A stretch of DNA of 20,849 nucleotides from Mnemiopsis leidyi. Its lineage: Eukaryota > Ctenophora > Tentaculata > Lobata > Bolinopsidae. The DNA lies in NCBI GenBank assembly GCA_000226015.1, contig JH153403.1:195491-216339 (forward strand). Reading direction: 5' to 3'. The position numbers were made by a program, and so were the translations under genes. Below, piece after piece: positions 16,803 to 20,849 of this stretch. A model generated the notes under the pieces. That model was not told the origin of the DNA. It saw nothing but the letters and a program-made list of their open reading frames with translations, and searched no databases. Each line of letters starts with the position of its first letter. The first letter of the stretch is position 1.

Positions 16803-16932
16803 CCGCCCCTCCTCAAGATTGACGGTGCAAGGGGGACCCCCAACTGTCCTGCTCGACAACGAAACGGGACTGACAGCCATGCACGTGAACACAGGACTTC
16901 CTTATATGGTCATCCGACACCACCTTATATGG
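16803..16932. promoter_or_regulatory. Candidate promoter block: two CArG boxes, E-box, GC box
   Basis: CCTTATATGG occurs at 16910-16919 and 16923-16932, exact matches to the SRF site CC(A/T)6GG. CACGTG lies at 16882-16887 and CCGCCCC at 16803-16809. The region is more GC-rich than its surroundings and lies about 1.0-1.15 kb upstream of exon 1a on the minus strand. This is motif-level evidence only. An open frame (16723-16935, plus) also covers it, so coding sequence is an alternative reading. Confidence 0.3.
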
Positions 16933-16935
16933 TAA

Positions 16936-19299
16936 AGCGTGGCTTTCTTTCATGCGAAATGCGTATGTAAAGATGAGACTATTTCCACTTTCTGCGTCTG
17001 TACACGATGAAAGGGGAGAGAACTATGCTACAGTTCTAGCAAGTACCGGCCCTGGTCATCAAACAAAGGAACGAAACATTACGTTACACGGGGACCAATA
17101 AAGCTATTATCGATGATAGGGAACTGAGAGACCAACAGCATCGAATATTGCAGCGCTGTGTTTGTATACGGTAATAATTCGTAACCTAAGGCTCTTCGAA
17201 AATGATAATGTAAACACAAAACAGCAGCTACTATAAGAAAGTAAAGGTGATCACTCCTTAGGCGGCAAATGTTGAGGAGTAAAGGATTAATGAGTGTGTG
17301 ACGAAATGTATCACTCTGCCTCAAGACTCTAAATTAATGTAGCTGGAGGGATAAAGAGCAAGCCGCCACGAAGCATGATACATAATGATGATGCGTTTTC
17401 AAAATTCTGAGCATATTTAGATAATATTCCGTTCGAGTGGATATTTTATTATGCAGTAACTACCAATCATTACGCAGGAAAAGCTTGAGAGCCATGATGG
17501 CGATTGTATAAACGACGCTCTTGATTCAGTGACATGGGTCGTATGGTACTGAAAAATAGATCATGATAATAAAAATTACAGCTCTGATTATCATCAACGG
17601 CCATTAAATAATTTCGAATTTTAAAAGTAAGAGTGTCAAGTGTGAAATGTAAGTTACGAATGCGACCAATGAATAATGATCTGATAGCACAAGACACGGC
17701 AGTATTGACCCGATATAATCTAGCAAATTTTAAAAGCGTTATTACAATATAATCTTGCTAATCTAAAGAGCGTGATTAAAACGGCGTTAGATGGAACACT
17801 AACTAACTGTTCTGAGGAAATAACGAGTAGGATCTCAATATCGACTATCGATGGGATAACTTAATTTCCACAACCAACTTGACCCTGACTCGCAAAAACT
17901 ATTATCTAAGCAGCTAGTGCAGCTTCTAGAAGCACATTTAAAGTATCTGTCCTGATTAGACTTAAGTTGCTTTCATATAATCCTGAGCTGTGTTGAAAAC
18001 AATTTGATTCCGCAACCTGGATCTTATGAGCATTTGTCGGGTCAAATAAGAGTTGACCATGAACATTGAAACATTTCCTAAATCAATGTGCATACCGCAG
18101 AAAAAATCTAACACTTGCTTGGCCATCCTAAAAACAGCCATTTTGACCAAGACTACAGGGAAAATTTCGAGGTTCCTTGGTGATGGGCAATTTTTTGACC
18201 ATGACCTAGACCGTCCTGTGTCAAAACACAGGACAATAGGACAGTGTCAGAACTTTAGATGGATGACGAGATTAGTTTATTGAAACGTTATAAACCTGGT
18301 GTTAACTTATTTCTGGTAAGTTAATAAGAAATAGTATTGCTTACTTACAAACCTCACTTTCAAGAAATGATTGCTCAATATTTTTAACTGTCAAGAAATC
18401 TAAATAGTATAAGCTTAAAATTTAAAGCAAATAAAATTAACAGGGAAGCATACAGAAACAATACAAATAAAAACAGCAAGTCAAAATGTTTAAAAATTTC
18501 TATCTCATTGCAATCTAGTACTATAAGATATATCGGTTGCTAGCGACACAACCACCATTACTATGAAAATACAGCGAAAAGAACCAGATAGTGCTCTTTT
18601 TACTTTCAAGAAGACAATGATTTGACGCAGAAGCAGATGGACACATTCCTTATAAGGTATCGGCAAATAAGAGTAAAACGATTTTAAAAAGCTTTCCGTA
18701 TAATTCAACTATGACGCACGATAGAGGACAAAGGTAGAACGAATAACAAGACGTAAAATTGAGATGTACTATGCTCGCAGCTCTACCCCCACGTAGCTAA
18801 AATGATCCTTAACATTCTTGGTGGCAGAGACCGCATAACTAGGATAACTATTGCACGTACCAAATCTACGTTCCACTTCCAGAGACTTTCAACAATAGAG
18901 CAAGGAAAATTGAAAAATTTAAGGCGATTATCAAGTTAATATAACGGTCACATACTGTTCAGTTCGAATAGACTTTGTCTTTATTTTGAACAAACTAGGT
19001 AAGGTTGCGATTGGACAGTTAATTAGCATGAGCTGGAAACGTCCGCTTGAAACACGGATTTAAAAGCGAATACATTTTAAAAAAGGCAAATCACAGCAGC
19101 GAAATAGTAGGCGTTACGTGGGCAGAGAGAGCGCAAATCTCGGCTGAAGTGCAATTTATGTGACCATCTTCGTGTGTATTTAGATCTATTTTTTGATGGA
19201 TCACCCTTGGAGGTGAACAAAAGCTCAAACGACAAAGCATTGAATTGGATTGAGAATAAATGGTCATATGTATATTTGCTCGATCACGTAAAGGTAGAG
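16936..19299. other. Intergenic, no gene supported
   Basis: Only short open frames without recognisable domains are present. One small hairpin, GTCCTGTGT-CAAA-ACACAGGAC, lies at 18213-18234. Confidence 0.55.
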
Positions 19300-19349
19300 C
19301 ACGTGAAGGCGGGAAAGGGCCAATAAAATACCTGGGTTGTGATCACGTG
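19300..19349. promoter_or_regulatory. E-box / E2F / CCAAT cluster
   Basis: CACGTG (19300-19305), GGCGGGAAA (19309-19317, an E2F-type site), CCAAT (19320-19324) and TCACGTGAC (19343-19351, a palindromic E-box of the TFE/USF type) lie within about 50 bp. No gene start is assigned to it. Confidence 0.3.
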
Positions 19350-19689
19350 ACCTCCAGGTAGAATGATTCATGTTCCCGCATTGTCATGGTGAGCAGCTGC
19401 AAAGTTTGGGGGAATTAATAAAGGGCTCATCGCGATCTCTGAACGGTCTTCAAACGATAGATCTTCATCAACCGCGCAATTGTTTTACTCTTAGCAGGGA
19501 CGTTTCGAGAAGTCTGTCTCGTAAGCAGGACGCGGTGCAGTGAGGCGGAATAGTTAATGCTAATGAGCTGGAGTGAGGTGGAATTTGCGAGGTGGTGGAG
19601 TGAGCCGACTTAATTTCGCCCTGATCGCTCTTTTGTTTTACATTTTAGATGTGAGTCTACATTGGAACCTTTTCCATTCCCCTGACTAT

Positions 19690-19725
19690 TATATATAGAT
19701 CTGTGAACTGGTCCCAAGTCCAGTC
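19690..19725 (+). promoter_or_regulatory. Candidate TATA box with initiator
   Basis: TATATATAG (19690-19698) is followed by TCCAGTC (19719-19725), whose A is 32 bases after the first T of the box. This is close to normal core-promoter spacing. The first ATG downstream (19740) opens only six codons, so any transcript would be spliced or non-coding. Confidence 0.25.
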
Positions 19726-19812
19726 GCCATCTTGTCATTTATGTCAGATAACCGTGTTTAGTCATTGACTACTGATTGTATGGATATTATATGGATATAT
19801 CATATCTAGTAC

Positions 19813-19897
19813 ATATATCATATAGATATATTTTAAAGAAATATTAATATATCATATAGATATATTTCAAAGAAATATCATACAGATATATGATATC
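19813..19897 (+). repeat. AT-rich 34-bp tandem repeat, about 2.5 copies
   Basis: Units start at 19813 and 19847, and a partial one at 19881. Each carries ATATATCATATAGATATA followed by a T-rich/GAAATAT tail. They are nearly identical. Confidence 0.8.
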
Positions 19898-20242
19898 GAC
19901 ATCGATTTTAATTAAACACGCCTAGGAAAAGTGGGAGGAGTAGAAATTGTATCAATAATTTGTACGTGTCGGAGTGAGATAAGATAAAAGGGTTGCCCGT
20001 ATACAAATCTCATAATACCTAAGGTTTCACTTTTAACTCCAAATTTCCAGTGAAACGCAGACAAAAACTACCAACGAGCTAACACACTACTGTGAAACAC
20101 ACCCACAACGAAACATAACATGACTGTGATTGAAGATCGTCAGTTGAAAGGAGTCGGTTTCATACTCCCGCCCTCTGTGCTCCATCTCCTAATGCACTCG
20201 CTCGCACTCCAACTCATTAGCTCGGAGCTACGTATATAATAT

Positions 20243-20257
20243 ATCTCTCTCTCTCTT
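20243..20257 (+). repeat. CT microsatellite
   Basis: A run of about seven CT units after an AT-rich stretch (GTATATAATATAT). Confidence 0.85.
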
Positions 20258-20442
20258 TCACACCTTCGCAGACAAATATATAACCCGGTGTGGCAAAATC
20301 AAGTAAATTTAACATAATATTCAGTGAGTAGCGTAATGAGAACTCTAAAGCGAGGTGGATAACCTACCGTACGGTAAAGGAGAAATCTAGAACGATACTT
20401 GATTGGATTATCGGACTTGATAGCCGGACCAAACCGCCCAGC

Positions 20443-20572
20443 AGAGAGAGAGAGAGTGAGGGAGAGGGGTGGTGCGAACTGCGATATCTTTCTCCCAGAG
20501 TCGAGAGCTGAATGCTGCATTTAATCAAATCCCATCGCCAATTGTCGAGGGAGAGGTTGGGGAGAGAGAGAG
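20443..20572 (+). repeat. GA-rich interrupted simple repeats
   Basis: AGAGAG runs at 20443-20456 and 20561-20572, with purine-rich sequence around them. The open frames here on the minus strand are low-complexity translations of these repeats. Confidence 0.8.
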
Positions 20573-20709
20573 GGTTAGGAGCAAGGCAATTTCGCGAACA
20601 AAAACACCAAAACATGAAAGAAAGTTGGCCCAATTTGGAGTCCAATAGACCCTAGTGTCGTGCCGCAGAGGTATGATAAACTACAACATAAGCAGGAGTC
20701 TGAAAGAGC

Positions 20710-20735
20710 GCATACATATCCATGGATATGTATGC
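20710..20735 (+). repeat. Perfect 26-bp palindrome
   Basis: The half-site GCATACATATCCA (20710-20722) is followed directly by its reverse complement (20723-20735), with no spacer. Confidence 0.93.
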
Positions 20736-20786
20736 AAAACTGCTGAATATTTCTCGCATTAATTTGATAATATTACTGAAGAGAGT

Positions 20787-20803
20787 CACGTGGAAGAAAA
20801 CGC

Positions 20804-20809
<6 letters not shown>
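20787..20809. promoter_or_regulatory. E-box with adjacent E2F-type site
   Basis: CACGTG (20787-20792) and GCGGGAAA (20802-20809) repeat the pairing seen at 19300-19317. Motif evidence only. Confidence 0.2.

Positions 20810-20849
<40 letters not shown>
20809..20849 (+). repeat. AG microsatellite running off the window edge
   Basis: About twenty AG units continue to the last base, so the true length is unknown. It could mark a contig end. Confidence 0.95.

Noticed and set aside
16723..16935. 71-codon plus-strand open stretch with CNIC and a GC-rich body
   Set aside because: It looks somewhat coding-like, but no family was recognised and the minus strand is open too. The CArG boxes and GC box favour a regulatory reading.
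17962..18283. Overlapping open frames on both strands near 18.0-18.3 kb
   Set aside because: No recognisable protein; a hairpin (18213-18234) and lack of splice context argue for non-coding sequence.
20299..20645. Two overlapping minus-strand frames of 73 and 93 codons
   Set aside because: Serine/leucine-rich translation of GA/CT repeats; low complexity and no domain.

Overview
The window is metazoan nuclear DNA. It has AT-rich non-coding sequence, spliceosomal GT-AG introns, microsatellites and palindromes, one widely spaced multi-exon gene and one DNA transposon. Nothing fixes the phylum. The ankyrin protein and the transposase family fit an invertebrate animal, but that is an inference.

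The main gene runs on the minus strand from about 15788 down to 6421. Seven coding exons of 81-150 nt, rebuilt by eye from splice sites and reading frame, give a 232-residue, all-ankyrin-repeat protein. It matches gankyrin (PSMD10, p28), the assembly chaperone of the 26S proteasome base, in length and repeat by repeat. Two homologous versions of the first coding exon lie in tandem about 672 bp apart (15015-15116 and 15681-15788). Both end in the same phase, so two N-terminal forms, and possibly a third with both exons, can be made without a frame change.

The largest of the assigned introns, between exons 2 and 3, holds a complete-looking hAT transposon of 3338 bp (9881-13218). It has 17-bp terminal inverted repeats, a perfect 8-bp target duplication (GCCGTGGC) and an uninterrupted 865-codon transposase antisense to the host gene. 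The empty site can be read directly by removing the element and one duplication copy.

The left 6.4 kb, downstream of the gene, has no gene I can support. It holds a CGGA microsatellite, two near-perfect palindromes (385-423, 476-526), a foldback (4778-4896) and 11 copies of a 14-bp dyad CGGAC-N4-GTCCG in two clusters. Between these clusters is a TATA/initiator-like sequence followed by a 30-codon ORF. The introns also hold a 17-bp minisatellite, a duplicated segment of about 145 bp and a repeat array at a splice acceptor.

The right 5 kb, upstream of the gene, has no assigned gene. It has candidate promoter blocks (paired CArG boxes with an E-box and GC box near 16.8-16.93 kb; E-box/E2F/CCAAT near 19.3 kb; TATA/initiator near 19.7 kb), an AT-rich 34-bp repeat, GA/CT microsatellites and a 26-bp palindrome.
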